From NCBI RefSeq assembly GCF_018687715.1, contig NC_056757.1, forward strand, positions 4,005,501 through 4,069,500: DNA of 64,000 bases, written 5' to 3'. The position numbers and the translations under genes are program-made. Of the stretch, positions 15,656 through 30,774 are shown piece after piece; positions within the stretch are counted from its first letter, which is position 1, and each line of letters starts with the position of its first letter. The DNA comes from Carya illinoinensis (taxonomy: Eukaryota > Streptophyta > Magnoliopsida > Fagales > Juglandaceae). The notes beneath the pieces are model-generated. The model was given only the letters and a program-made list of their open reading frames with translations. It was not told the DNA's origin and ran no database searches.

Positions 15656-16539
15656 GATGTTGAAGATTCAATCCTAGAAAATGTTCGAACAGTGGCAATT
15701 AATGATGTTCCAAAACTCTATGACATCACCATCCTAGAACTTATTTCTTTAGTTATGTCTTTTCATTATTTTGACTTGATGTAACATTTGAACCATTGTG
15801 ATGTTTTAATTGCAATATTTAATATTAGTTTTATGTTTTGAATTTATAGCTTACTATATCATAAGTATCATTCGAACGTAAAATATCCAGCTTGAATAGT
15901 AATTGACAATTTATTACCATTCAAACACATTTTAGCTTCCATTCAAACGACCAATCAAAAGTCATTTGAATGAATTGAGAACCATCAACCCTGTTCAAAC
16001 AAATTAATTGTCTGTTCGAACAGGCTACATATTTGAACATTCCAACATTATTGGTTCAAACACATTGGTCATCATGCAAATGTAACATAAACTATTCGAA
16101 CAAAAATATTGAACGAGCCTTTCGAACAGATGTTTTCAATTCGAACTTTTTCAATCATGTTTGGTCAAATTCTTGTTGTTCAAACTTAAATATATATGTT
16201 TGAACACAAATAAACTATTTGAACACTTGCTCCATTCGAACAAGATCAAATAAATTCACGTTATTTTAATCAATTTTTGATAAGTTCGAATAAATATGTT
16301 CTAGTCGAACGGTTTTCTGGGACGAAAAGTATGAAAAAAATATTCTCATTTTGAACGCTTTCAACTGGTTCGGCCAGATTGTCCCTAAAAGTATTTTTTG
16401 GAATGAAATTCAAATTTCATTTCCAAAAACCTTTTGAGACGGATCTTCTAGGATAGAATAAAGACGAAAATTTTTCATCTGTAAATCTCTTTTGGGATGA
16501 AATTTTTCATTCCAAAAAAGGCATTTTCTTGTAGTGCTT

Positions 16540-17989
16540 TGAGTCAACATGATTACAATTAAAAAAATTCTACCCATCATTTTCACACCACAGACAATGT
16601 TTTAATTTTTTATTTCCCTTACTAAATATGTGCTATATGAATGATGAGTAATAAAATTTAATTAGTTTAAGAAAAATAAAATAAAAGATTATAAAAAATT
16701 AATAAAAAATAATAATAATATTATAGTGTATGGTATATGGAGATAATGAGTACCAAAGTTCAATTAATTAACATATAAGTAGAGGTAATTAGTCAATAGT
16801 GACTGATTCAATGAATGAGAGATTAGAGATTGACTTCTAAATTCGATTCAACCTCTAGATTAAGGTCATGAAAGCTTAGGTTCTGCATGCCTCTATAGAG
16901 ATATGGTCCATCATATTTATATGTAAATAATTACAATTTTATGTTTTTTTCCTATCGTCTGAGAAAATAAAATTATGAGACATGTTATCTTTTTTTATTT
17001 ACATAAAAGTGATTGTGGTTTTTTGTGTTTTCTTTTCGAAAAACAAGGGTGCCAATTTTTAGATCAAGAGATTTTGTCTTTGCAAGATGAGTTTTTTTAG
17101 GCTGAAACATTTTTTGATATTCAAAACATGCTTGGATCCCCCCGCGGGGGGGCGGGGTAAAAAAAAACCGTTTAAGAAAATAGATTTTTGTTTAAATATC
17201 AAAAACTAATTTTTTTACTATTAAAAAATTTATTTGTATAATATATAATTTATTACCATTAATTAGTAGAAGTAAATATAAATAAAAACCTTCCAAGTTG
17301 TGATATTATGAAGCCGGGCAGAATTTAGATTAATTTTGACAACTAATTTCAACAAATAATTGAAACAAACAAGACAAGATATTTGCTCAAAACATAGAGA
17401 AAACAATTGTTTTTAATTGAAAATTACCAAAATTCCAAAATGTCTAACCAAGCCCGCAAGCCATGCTGAAATAGCTATAAATTTAAAAATATCAGGATTT
17501 ACTAAAAATAGTAAAATCTCAATAAACATACTAAAATAAATACATAAATAAATAAGCAATTTATCAAAAATCTAGCCAAAATAGGGATAGAAACACTTCC
17601 TAGTCAAGAAAGGAAATATTACCATAAAAAGTAAAAAAAATATCTAAAATTGGAGATTTGAATGTGTAAACAGCTGAATTTGGGCTCGAAAACAATATTC
17701 TAGATGTCCACGGCAAGCAAGCCAAAATAACTTTTCGAATTGGGATCATATATGCGAATCTAATACCTGTAACCAAAATTATGGCCAAAATACAAATATA
17801 TATGCTCAAAACCGTCCCAAATCAAGGAAAAATCATTGTTTCTTATTGTACTTGCGTTGACCTGCCGTCTCGAGGTAGTTCACTGCCATTGACATAAAAT
17901 CTGGCAGTTCAGCATAATCGGATTCAAATCCCCTGCATCATTTTATCAGCCATCTTTGTTCACTGTGGATGGTAGGCTACTAATGCACC
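16540..17989. other. Intergenic, no gene seen
   Basis: AT-rich sequence without a supportable coding region. The only conspicuous object is a 14-bp GC palindrome at 17138-17151 followed by GCGGGG, in otherwise AT-rich surroundings. Confidence 0.5.
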
Positions 17990-17997
17990 TAACACGT

Positions 17998-18650
17998 TCG
18001 GGGTGTTCATCCGGATCGGATTTTTTTCCGGTCCGGTCCGGAAATCCGGAATCCGGGTGAATCCGGTCGGATAACCGCCCGGATTACACTTGGGTGGTTT
18101 AGAAAAACCCGGATCCGGTTGCAGATCCGATTTTACAACCTAGTTATCCGTAACCGGATTATACACCCGGTTTTTTTTTTTTGGGACTAAAATTAGTGAC
18201 ATTGTATTAGTTTAATTAGTTGTGATGTATTATTATTTATTTCTTTTATTTTTTGTAAATTTATGTTTTGCATTGTGATGAAACAACAATATTACTTATT
18301 TTGCATGTTTTTTTAATTTTGTTCTTCAATTTATTTTTTAAAAACACTTTTTAAAAGTGTTTAAATTATTTTATTTTAAAAAATCTAGGCAATTTGAACA
18401 TGATATTAGTTTTTTTTCTTTTTTTTACCAGGATTGAATCCGGTTATAACCCGGATCCGGCTTTTATCTTAAAAAAGAAACAAACAATCCGGATATCCAG
18501 TTAAAATCCGGATATTCGGATTGAATCCAGTTATCCGCCTGGATTGAGTCCGGATTCAATCCGAACGGATAACCGCCCGGGGTTTAGAAATCCGGATCCA
18601 AATCCGGTTTTGGCCGGAAATCCGGATCCGGATCCGGATACACACCCCTA
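17998..18650. mobile_element. GC-ended hAT-type MITE, 653 bp
   Basis: The ends TCGGGGTGTTCATCCGG and the complement of CCGGATACACACCCCTA are inverted. The flanks TAACACGT (17990-17997) and CAACACGT (18651-18658) are an 8-bp target duplication with one difference. Both ends are dense in TCCGGAT/ATCCGG repeats and the core is AT-rich. No coding capacity. Confidence 0.85.
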
Positions 18651-18658
18651 CAACACGT

Positions 18659-19254
18659 CTAGTGGAAGAAATGCATGCATGTTTGTGTGGAATAGCTGAT
18701 TTTTCGATAATGTAATTTACCGTTAAAATACATTAAAAATATAAGAGTATTTAAAAATATAAGAGTATAAGATAGGGACCAATTTTTCTTTTTCTTAATA
18801 TTACAAAGTCAGCTGCCTGATCTTCCCTTCCACTTGGCTTTGCCTCGATCTACTGCATGGGGGCTACTGGCTTTGACATTGATAATTAGTTGTTAGGAAC
18901 GTCGTAGGACCAGATACGGGGTGGGGCTGCCTGCAGTCTGCGCTAGGAAGCAAGCCAAGAGGACATGATAAGATTCAAATATGTACCAACGAGCATGTCA
19001 TTTCATGATGTGGTTTGTCAACCTTAGGGGATATGTACCATCTAGGTGTGTCCTGAATTATTAGCATGAGTCATGACTTCTGAGTTAAGAGGTTCTTACG
19101 TCTGATCTCTGATCTTAGCCAGCCAACTAGACACCCTTAGGCCTTAGCCTCCCTTGTCTACATTATAACGCAATTCTAGAGATTTTCCAGGACAGACTCG
19201 ATAGCCAGCCATGGAGGTCTATGTAAACGTATATCTTTGAAGTAAATATATGTT
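18659..19254. other. Upstream flank of the second terpene synthase
   Basis: Single-copy-looking sequence between a MITE and a solo LTR. It probably holds the original upstream promoter of the terpene synthase, now pushed 379 bp further away by the LTR. I could not place a convincing TATA box in it. Confidence 0.4.
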
Positions 19255-19259
19255 CCATA

Positions 19260-19638
19260 TGTTGAGGGTCCACCCCATGTGTTGCCCATGTGTTGATGAT
19301 GTCCATCCGTATGATTGTGTTTCTCCCATGTGCTTTCATGTGAATTGGGCATTAAGCATCTCCAGCACATATCCAGCTCATGTAATGTGGAGGAAGAGGA
19401 GCTCAACCTCTCCTATAAATAGGAAAGGTCATCCGAAGGAAAAATCATCCCCTAGAAGAGAAGGAAGCTGAAGACAGTGTGTAGTGTCATTTGAGATAGA
19501 GAATTGTTTTGAGCGTGTTTGTAATCGTGTACAAACACATTGAATATAGTGTTTCAGCTTCAGTGGACGTAGGCAAATTGCCGAACCACTTAAATACTGT
19601 CTCTCTCTATTTTTTGTTTGATTTCTGGAGCCACAACA
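19260..19638 (+). mobile_element. Solo LTR (Copia-type) upstream of the terpene synthase
   Basis: A 379-bp unit starting TGTTGAGGG and ending CCACAACA (TG...CA) is flanked by the perfect 5-bp duplication CCATA (19255-19259 and 19639-19643). It has a TATA box (19414) and near its end GTGGACGTAGGCAAATTGCC, a phrase I know from the R/U5 part of plant Copia LTRs. No internal retroelement sequence remains, so it arose by recombination between two LTRs. It is in the same orientation as the gene, 58 bp before its ATG. Confidence 0.9.
19414..19421 (+). promoter_or_regulatory. LTR TATA box, candidate promoter of the terpene synthase
   Basis: TATAAATA inside the solo LTR, 276 bp before the ATG at 19697. 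I see no ATG between it and the gene start, so a transcript begun here would have an uninterrupted leader. Whether it is used is not shown. Confidence 0.6.
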
Positions 19639-19696
19639 CCATACTCATCCATTCAATCGAAAAACCAAGCTAATTAAAGGCCTGCAATTCTTCTTA

Positions 19697-22641
<2,945 letters not shown>

Positions 22642-23217
22642 TATGATTAATAATTGTTTTGAACGGAATTAAGCTAAAGGACTCGGGTAGGGACCGTGGG
22701 GCCCCTAATTTCTCTTTAAATAATTAGTTGTTTTATGAAAATCTTTTGATGTAAGTCACTTCAAAATTTCAAAAAAGATAATAATAATAATGATGAAAAC
22801 ACTTTATAAGTACCCTTCATTTGAAATAAAATTGTAAAATTATCATTTTCATTCAGGCTGTATGGTTTGCCATTTTTAGGTTTTGAGACCATAATTTTCA
22901 CGATGGGACACATCTCAATGGGTTAATAGGTGAATAAAAAATCACCTAAAATATGACACGAGTATAGAATTCAAGGCGAAGATCGGCAGCATCGCTATTG
23001 ACCAACAACGGAGAAGACCTGTGGATCAATAGCTCAGGAAAACTTTGGCATTTAATTGAAGGAAAGTAATCCCCTAAGAACCAGAATACGCTCGGCCGAC
23101 CACAGTCCACCTCAAATTCAGGAACCTAAGCAGCGCTACTGAATCAGAAAAACAGATGGAGCCATGAGCTCCGTAGAAACTCTGGCATTCGATAAAGCAA
23201 AATAAAACCCCTATATG
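22642..23217. other. Convergent 3' region between terpene synthase and PP4R2
   Basis: 576 bp shared by the two gene ends, which point at each other. The left part is AT-rich terpene synthase 3' sequence. The right part (about 22,960-23,217) is more balanced in composition and is probably the PP4R2 3' untranslated region. Confidence 0.5.
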
Positions 23218-26200
23218 CTAAGAATTAGCAGTTGCTTCGGATGCAGTTGCTTCGGATTTTGCTTCTGCCTCTCCAACTATTTCTTCAAAGGCTTCCATGT
23301 CAATGGTCATTTCATCATCTATATCAGCCTCTTCTACATCTGTCATTACTTCATCCTTGTCTCCTCCCACAGGTTCAGCCCCATTTTGCGCTGAATCAGT
23401 ATGACCCTCGGTTTCCTCGCTTGCTTTCTCTGGCTCATCTGGCTTTTGCATTGTTGATTGTGGATACCGATCAGTAGAGATGGTAATCATAGACGTCACC
23501 AACAAATTCTACAAACACGCCAAGGTAAAATATGGTTGTAATAATAAGCATAAAAAATAGTCATAATTTATTAATTAAAAATAAAATAAATAAATAAAAA
23601 CCAACAAACTATATTGAACCAGAAGTATTTGTTGAATGCTAAAATCTCAATGTGGTAATACATTAAGCTTTATGGTTAGGAACAAGTCTTCATGGCGAAA
23701 ATGTCAAGAGTCAAGCACCTCCAAGTGTGTGGAGTACCCATGCCAAACATAACAAACAAAAAAAAAAAGGAAAAATAAACAATTTTGACCGAGATATAAT
23801 GCACTTAGATGTGACAGATCAGCCAAGTCCCAGGATCCCAAGATCTGGTGATTCGGTGAATCTAGCACAAAGACACCCAAACCCAAAAACTTAGGACACA
23901 TAATGTAGCATCACCCATCCAAAAGTCCAATTAGAAAGTAGACAAAACCAGAACAACAAACTAGCAAGACCTTGAGAGCTTGTATGTGCTTGATAAATCA
24001 TCCCATAAATGGGTTCATTACCCAGTGCTAACACGTAAGTGGGATCCTGGCACAGGAGGCTTGGATGTGATCCTACTCTTGAGTCTTCAACACTCTTATT
24101 GCATTGAATTCCCACTCTCAAGACTGGAAGCCATACACTTGTGCTCGACAACCCAAAAAGGAAGGACATGATGTTAGCAAGAGTATGAGTAGCATACCTT
24201 CTCTAGTGCTAAAGCAAGCTTTGAGAGACTTGGATAAATACTCTTCCCTTCCAATAGAATCTGTCCAATGCAAATAAAAAATAAAATAAGATACACGGAG
24301 AGAAAACTAAATTGCAACAGCTATGAGATAAAATTAATGTGCTCTACCCAGCAAAGAACATGTCAGAAATTAACTAAAGATGTGCATTTATCCCTATCGT
24401 CCCAGCACCAAAGATATCCACCATTTTGTTCTCTTCCTTTCTTTTCTTTTCTTTTTTAAAAACCAAAAACTCAGGAAAGTATTAATAGAACAACATATTA
24501 TGTAAGACACGAAATGAAGTAATCATCACCTCACAGAGCCTCTGCAGGGTAAATGGTGGACCTTCAACAAAGCTAAGAAGAGCTGCATCACATAGAAAAT
24601 TAGTCACAAAAACTCTTCTTATTTTTTGCATGAAGTGGCTGCTATCGGGACTCAAATATTTCTAAAAATGAACTAAGAAAATCTGAGGATTACAAACAAA
24701 ATTAAATTCAAAATTGTTAGTTCTTTTCCAAATAAAAAACAAGAATCATGAAACAAAGAAATGATAACGAAGGCACTGGTTTTGGCCATCTTGCTTGCGG
24801 CTTACAAAGCTGCTAAGCACTGCTAAGTGAGTATTATCATTATTCAGGGGCCAACTGAACAAGAGGCCTTAACAAAAACTTCAATCAAAATATTCACCTC
24901 AACCATTTGTGGGTTCAATAAGACTGAAATTTATTTCTTTCTCACAAAATCAGGTTGAAATTGCCCCCTCCCCCTCCAGGGCGGGTGAGTAGAAAGTATT
25001 ACTTCCCTGATTTTCCACTTTTGAAGGGAATACTAACTTCATATTTCTCCTCAATTATGAGGAAGATTTCTGTTTAGAACCATTAATACAAATACAGGGC
25101 ATCAGAGAGACACAGCAACTAAATCAACTCAATCCAGTTTCCACACTCTAATTAATCTCCGAAATTATCACAGTTTTAAAGCTTCAAGATGTAAGACCGT
25201 GATGTATAAAACTGATTATACTATTGAAAAATATTTTGATCACTTGAGCTTCTCAACCACTCACTTTGGTTAAGTAGTAAAAGTAACTTTTTGGGTCCAC
25301 TTCGAGAGCGGGGTGAGTATTCGTTTGAGTTCCCTTTTAGGGAAAAGCATAAATTCTCTTCACTTCTTCTATCCCAATAATTTTGATGATCCCAAAACAA
25401 AACATTTTATTATTTGGAAACAAGTTCCATCCAACAAAAATATTAAAGCACACACCTAAATGAATTTGATAACATAAAATTATACAGCAGCAGAACAATA
25501 TTGATCTCCAATATGAGACAGATAATAAAACTATACAAGCGCACGACCAGACATGACTAGGCAGATACCTTCATCCAACCTTTTTGCAAGCTCGGGGTAG
25601 GTTTCTCCTAAAGAAACATTTTGCTGCTCACTAGTCATTTTTGACTCAGGATACTCCAACAAGACCTTTATTATAAATCAGAGAGAAAAAGGTAAAGGAC
25701 ATTCTGGGAAGTGAAGATAAGGATGCAATGATGCACATACAATAATTAAAAACCATAAATGATTACTGTGAAAAAGAGACCCACAACGGGTATACCTCCC
25801 CATACCTGCTTCAGCTGAAAGGATAGCACGCTCTTCAATTTGTACCAATCATGCCTGAGGTATAAAATATAAAAAAACAAATGATTATGACTAAGAAACA
25901 AATGTATGTAACGATCCAAGAAAAGCACTAGTCATATATGTGCCATAACCCCCCAACTTGAAGTTTTCCTAGACTCACTTATAAAGCTCAATTTCAACTA
26001 ATAAGCCAGCCAATATGAGGTTTAGCACCCATGCCTCCCCACCCCCCCCCCCCCCCCCCCCCAACACCAACAACCACCACCATGTGGACTATCCCTTTTC
26101 CCAATGTGGGACTGGGGTGTTGCATATATGTTGTTGCTTCTTAGTTGCATTGAACACACCAACATCAAAATACACATTAAGCACTACATCTAACCATACA

Positions 26201-27585
26201 AGACTTGAAGAAGGAAAATTTGATATGAAATCATACCAGAATCTCCCGGTGGATGCAATAACTTCAAGTATGCCTTTCACTTCTTCTTCTGCAAACTCAC
26301 ACTCCAATTTCGTGCCTCTATAATCACAATTTCAACACAGCTTTAATAAAAGGAAAATCATAGAAGATACATATTTTTTATGATGGCGTGCCTTTCACTT
26401 CTTATTCACCAAGGTAGGGAGCAAAGCCCAAATCCATGAACCATCTACCAAAATCGAAAACCTGGTAATCCAAGAGAACTCCTAGCGAGGAATCGAACCC
26501 AAGATGTCTGAGTTACAGCTCATCCCAAATTCCAATTCACCCTTTGACCACTATGTTACACCCTAAGAGACTTAACAAATAATAAAAGATACATATCTCA
26601 AAATGCATACCAAACATCAATATTAGAACCACTCCCCAATTAAAAAACAGCAAGCTAGTCGAGGAACCTTGTAGTGCTTTTTTTAGTAACCTCCTATAAC
26701 TTAATAGCCTGAGGAAGATGAAAATTTTGCAGTACTCTTTCGTATCCCATCATCTTTCATCCTAAGACACCAACCATAAAAATAAAAATGTCTACAGAAG
26801 TCTTTATTGAGATAACAGTTACTTCGATTGAGGTTACATCCTCATTCAATTGAACTAGAGTTTCTCGAAGCCCTCAATGAAAAAACACCGAATTGAGTAT
26901 AGGAACGGTTGTGAATGAGATCCTACATTTTCTAAGAGGAATAAGCTTCTGTGTTAATAACAATCTGGATGAGCTCCGATCGCAACTTGACCAGTAGTAT
27001 AAGCTCACGCCTTGGACTTTCTTAGGGTTGTTATTTGAGTCATGCGATGGAGCTTCTGATTTAAATGATCCCTCAGCATCCTTTTTTGTAAGTAAAAGAA
27101 ATTTTATTGATACTAAAATAGCATAGCACAAATACAGTATACAAGAGAATGCACCTAATATGATCCATCAGCATTATTAACCACGGAAACATAATAGAAT
27201 TTGGAGGGATATTTTTACGAGGATAGTCCGGATCATTTTTTACACAAAACTTGCTGGTGATTAAGGGGCTACCTCGCCAGGAAGGTGATGATACTTAGTG
27301 AAGACAAATAGTTGTATCAAGTTCATTGGATGAATCACTCCACTCTCTTAGCTCCCAGGTATTGAAAACTTCATACTTCGGAAACTACTTTTCCAGTAAT
27401 TTCGGCAAGGAAAATTTACAAAAAATAAAACAGCATAGGGTAGAGAACTGTGAATCAACCGTATGTAGGAAAAGCGGTATATACCCGTGATTTATAGAAG
27501 CAGGGGCCATGTTATCCTGGTCGTGAACAGCATCATTGGAAGAGGCTATTAAGTGCTGCGAATTTTCATCCGCCGGCTTCTCCAT
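23218..27585 (-). CDS. PP4R2: Protein phosphatase 4 regulatory subunit 2 (PP4R2)
   Basis: Exons in coding order on the minus strand: 27585-27485, 26317-26237, 25854-25806, 25667/25665-25569 (the CAG-type junction gives 25665), 24582-24530, 24260-24198, 23508-23218; 735 nt, 244 residues, all phases consistent. The PPP4R2 core is clear: EEEVKGILEVIASTGRFW, HDWYKLKSVLSFQLKQV, LGETYPELAKRLDEAL, SFVEGPPFTLQRLCE, then SIYPSLSKLALALEKNLLV. The last exon encodes an acidic tail rich in Glu/Asp (DKDEVMTDVEEADIDDEM), usual for the family. The protein binds the PP4 catalytic subunit and directs it, with R3, in DNA damage and chromatin roles; this is known for yeast and animals and assumed here. An in-frame ATG at 27594 is an alternative start. 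A CAG acceptor at about 27600 suggests an intron in the 5' leader. Intron 1 holds a SINE. The gene looks intact. Confidence 0.93.
26042..26062. repeat. C21 homopolymer in PP4R2 intron 2
   Basis: Twenty-one uninterrupted C on the plus strand (G21 in the PP4R2 transcript), preceded by another C-rich stretch. It lies between exons 2 and 3 of PP4R2, near the middle of that intron. Length is likely to vary and to be error-prone in sequencing. Confidence 0.9.
26375..26585 (-). mobile_element. tRNA-derived SINE in PP4R2 intron 1
   Basis: Flanked by the perfect 11-bp duplication AAGATACATAT (26364-26374 and 26586-26596). On the minus strand it has an A-box-like TAGTGGTCAAAGGGTG, then about 45 bp later the B box GGGTTCGATTCC, and it ends in an A run (TTTTTT on plus at the left edge). 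This is the layout of a Pol III-transcribed tRNA-derived SINE. It lies in the same orientation as the host gene, inside the 1.17-kb first coding intron. Confidence 0.85.
26597..27484. other. Remainder of PP4R2 intron 1
   Basis: Intronic sequence. 26,880-27,130 carries an open frame on the minus strand that I do not recognise; it includes a TTTTTTGTAAGTAAAAGAAATTT-like phrase often seen in retroelement debris. No independent gene is supported. Confidence 0.35.
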
Positions 27586-27594
27586 CAAGATCAT

Positions 27595-28012
27595 CCACCT
27601 GCTCAAGATGATAAAGATTAGAGTTAAAGAAGCAGTGCAGTAATGCAACTAGCCACTGTGGTTTGGAAAACTAATCCCGACCGACAAAGATCTTTATACG
27701 CGAAAGAAGGATAGCAGTGTCGATAGCGGAGAAGCGGCGTCGACGAGATGAGAGCGGCAGATCGAAATAATGCGCAATCCGGTCAAAAGAATTTAAAAAA
27801 ATAAAAATAAAAATAAAAAAGGAGTAGGCGTGCTTGGATTAAAAGTAGGCCCTTAAAACAAAGAAGCCCAAAATCCAAATCTAAATGCGCCCTTACGGGC
27901 ATTAAAACAAAAGTAGGCTTCTCTTTTTTCCCCTTCTCACTTTCCTTGACTTCATTTTTATCTTTGCATGAATTTAAAAAATCTAAAATTTTTCTAGAAT
28001 TCATGTTATCAA
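27595..28012 (-). promoter_or_regulatory. PP4R2 leader and upstream region
   Basis: 27,600-27,780 is the GC-richer part and probably contains the transcription start, first noncoding exon and a short leader intron ending at the CAG near 27,600. 27,785-27,820 is an A-rich run. No TATA box stands out. The Copia LTR begins immediately to the right, so the promoter is confined to about 400 bp of non-transposon sequence. Confidence 0.4.
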
Positions 28013-28144
28013 TGTTGGAATCAATATGTTTTATTAATTACACACACAATATGCTATACAATGTGGCCTATATATAGGAAATCAAAGGCTATACAAGAGA
28101 CATTGTCAAACAATGTGTGATTCTAACACTTCACTATTCTAACA
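28013..28144 (-). repeat. 3' LTR of the Copia element
   Basis: On the minus strand it starts TGTTAGAATAG directly after a purine-rich tract and ends TTCCAACA. It includes CCTATATATAGG as a TATA-like site. This LTR lies outside the duplicated block, so it is present only once in the window. Confidence 0.8.
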
Positions 28145-30774
28145 ACTCCTCTCAACCTCAAGGTGGAGTATGAGAAACTAACTTGAGTTCGTTAACAAGA
28201 TCAATAAACCTACCCGATGGATGTGACTTGGTAAAGATATCTACAATCTACTCATGGGAAGTGACTAAAATAAGTTGCAACAAATAATGAAGAAGATGAT
28301 GTCGAACAAAAATAACAATCAATCTCGATATGTTTTGTCTATTCATGAAAAATGTCATTGCGAGCTATTTGAGAAGTGCTCACGTTATCATAGTTTACAG
28401 GAGTGGCATGGGAGATAGGTATGCTCATGTCTTGTTGTAGCCACCGTAACCAAAAGAACTTAGATGTGGTGTCAGCAAGAGCACGGTATTTTGCCTCTAT
28501 GCTGAACGTGCAACTATGGTTTGTTTTTAACTATGCCAAGAAATAAGAGATGTGCCCAATAGGAAACAATAACCAGTAGTAGAATGTCAATTTGTGGAGT
28601 TACCTACCCAATCTACATTTGTATAGGCAATTAACTAAAAAGGTGACTAGGAAGAGAAATGTAGACCATGAAACATTGTCCCCTCGAGGCATTGAAGAAT
28701 GCGAAGCACAACAGAAAAATGTGTGCATCATGTAGCAACTATGAATTGACTTACTTGATGAATAGTATATGAGATTTCATACCAAGTGATAGTAGAATAG
28801 ATAAGACTACCAACCAAATGTCAATACAATGTGAGATCACAAGGATGATCACCATCATTCAAATTGAGAAGAGCATTGAGTTTAGTCAATGTGTCAGTAA
28901 CCTTACAATCAATCAAATTAGCACGTGAAAGTAAATCAAATGTGTATTTGGCTTAAGTCAAATAGTAGCTTGCAGAATAAGAAAAAATCCCAAGACCGAT
29001 AAAATAACTAAGAGGGCTAAGATCCTTCATCTGAAAAGGTTGGTGAAGATATTATTTGAGTTCCTAAATGCCAATAAAGGCATCTCTAGTGATAATCATG
29101 TCATCTACATATAATAGAAGAAGAATGGTGACTCAGTCTGTGCGACAAATAAAACAAGGTTGAGTCATAAGAGTTGTCGGGTAACCAAGACTAGATAGAC
29201 ATGGTGATGCTAAATTTAGCAAACCAAATCCTAGGAACTTGCTTGACCATACAGGGCTCGATTAAGACGAAGAACCTTGTATGGAGGATAGGGAAATCTA
29301 GGAGGTGCTGCTTTATAAACTTCATGCTAAGAATGGATACTTCTTGGTGTTTTGCCATAATTTTGACTTTTCATCAAGACACTATTAAGGAAGGTATTTT
29401 TGACATCTATCTGAAATAGAAATCAACGATGAGATGCAAAATAGCCAGAAGAACACAAACACAAGAGAGACAAGCAACAGGAATAAAAGTCTCTTGATAA
29501 TCAATATTATATTCTTGAGTAGCCACAAGTCGAGTCTTTTATCTATCAATAGTATCATCTGAGCGAGTCTTAATTTTGAAGACCCACTTAGACATTCCTA
29601 GAGACAAAGCAAATCAACCAAATCCTATATATGATTTTAGATGATGCATCAAGTTCCTCTTTTATTGCAGTATACCAAAGGGGGTTAGTGGAAGCCTAAC
29701 AATATGAGTGAGGTTCATGCAAGGCAAATGAAGCATGAAAACAATGAAAAATATAGAGATGTGATGACCCTGGTGGAACGGCAAAGGTTTGAAGGTGGAT
29801 CGTCGACATGATCCACAAACTATATGGTACTTGGGGACTTGACTGGAGTAACATTAAAACCATCAGATGTGTGTGGTTTGGGTGAGCCTGATTATGGAAA
29901 GAGACCATCATGGGGTTGAAGCAAAGGTGCATGTCTTAGTTGGGATGTCAATGAAAAAATGTGGAAATGATGGCATCGAAAATTTCTTGACCTCATGGAA
30001 CAATCGATGTTCCCAATAAACCACATGACAAAAATTTTGAATAAGACGTAACACAAGATCATAATACCCATAGCCTTTGATGTGGATCCCATATCCAAGA
30101 AAACAACACAATCAAAAGTGGGGCTTGAGTTTGGTGTGCTCGTGTGGTTGAAGTAAAACGAAATAGGTCGAACAAAAAATTCATAGGTGACGATGATATG
30201 CAAGAGTGGAGCCAAACAATCTCTCATAAGGAGTATCATTATTAATTATAGGATAAGGCAATCGATTGATGAGATAGACCAACGTGAGAGAGGCTTCACC
30301 CCAAAATAGGGTAGGCACAAATGATGATAGGAAGAGAGCACAAGTGGTAACTAGAATGTATCTAAGTCTAAGTTCGGCCTTCCATTTTGTTGCAAGGTAT
30401 CTAGACATGAAAGGTGAATAATATAGTGCCATACTATTTGAGGATATCCTCAAAGGCACGTTGTGTATACTCAACTATTATCAAAACAAAAGATTTGAAT
30501 GCGTTTTGAGAACTGAGTTTTAATCATTTAGGCAAAGTTGTGATAAAAATCTAATAAGTCAGAATGCGATTCAATAAGAAAATCTAAGTCTAATGAGAAA
30601 TCATCTACAAAGAATACAAAATATCTTAAGCCACTCATACTAGGAATGGGAGAAGGTCCCCAAACATTAAAATGAATTAGATCAAAACAAACAAATGTCA
30701 TGGGCTTATTAGTATTAAATGGCAATGTTGGTTGTTTCCAAGTTGAGAAAAAATGCAATAAAAAGGATTAGGAC

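Larger units (their letters stand above)
12793..16536. mobile_element. CACTA (En/Spm) DNA transposon, full length but decayed
   Basis: The left end CACTACAAGAAA at 12793 and the right end TTTCTTGTAGTG at 16536 are inverted repeats, flanked by the 3-bp target duplication CTT (12790-12792 and 16537-16539). This is diagnostic of CACTA elements. Subterminal zones 12,960-13,450 and 15,850-16,330 are packed with direct and inverted TTCGAAC/GTTCGAA-type motifs, the expected transposase-binding repeats. Coding relics in the middle read in plus orientation (separate entries). At 3,744 bp it is short for an autonomous element, and its reading frames are broken. Confidence 0.9.

Noticed and set aside
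17860..17940. B-box-like GGATTCAAATCC suggesting a tRNA or SINE
   Set aside because: No A box, no cloverleaf, no A tail and no target duplication could be found around it.
19176..19471. 76- and 73-codon frames on opposite strands
   Set aside because: Both lie across the solo LTR, which accounts for the sequence.
23232..23477. 81-codon plus-strand frame
   Set aside because: It is the antisense shadow of PP4R2 exon 7, whose minus-strand frame matches the family and splices in phase.
29201..29419. Plus-strand 72-codon frame (also 42,030-42,218)
   Set aside because: Antisense shadow of the Copia reverse transcriptase, which reads on the minus strand with YVDD and flanking motifs.
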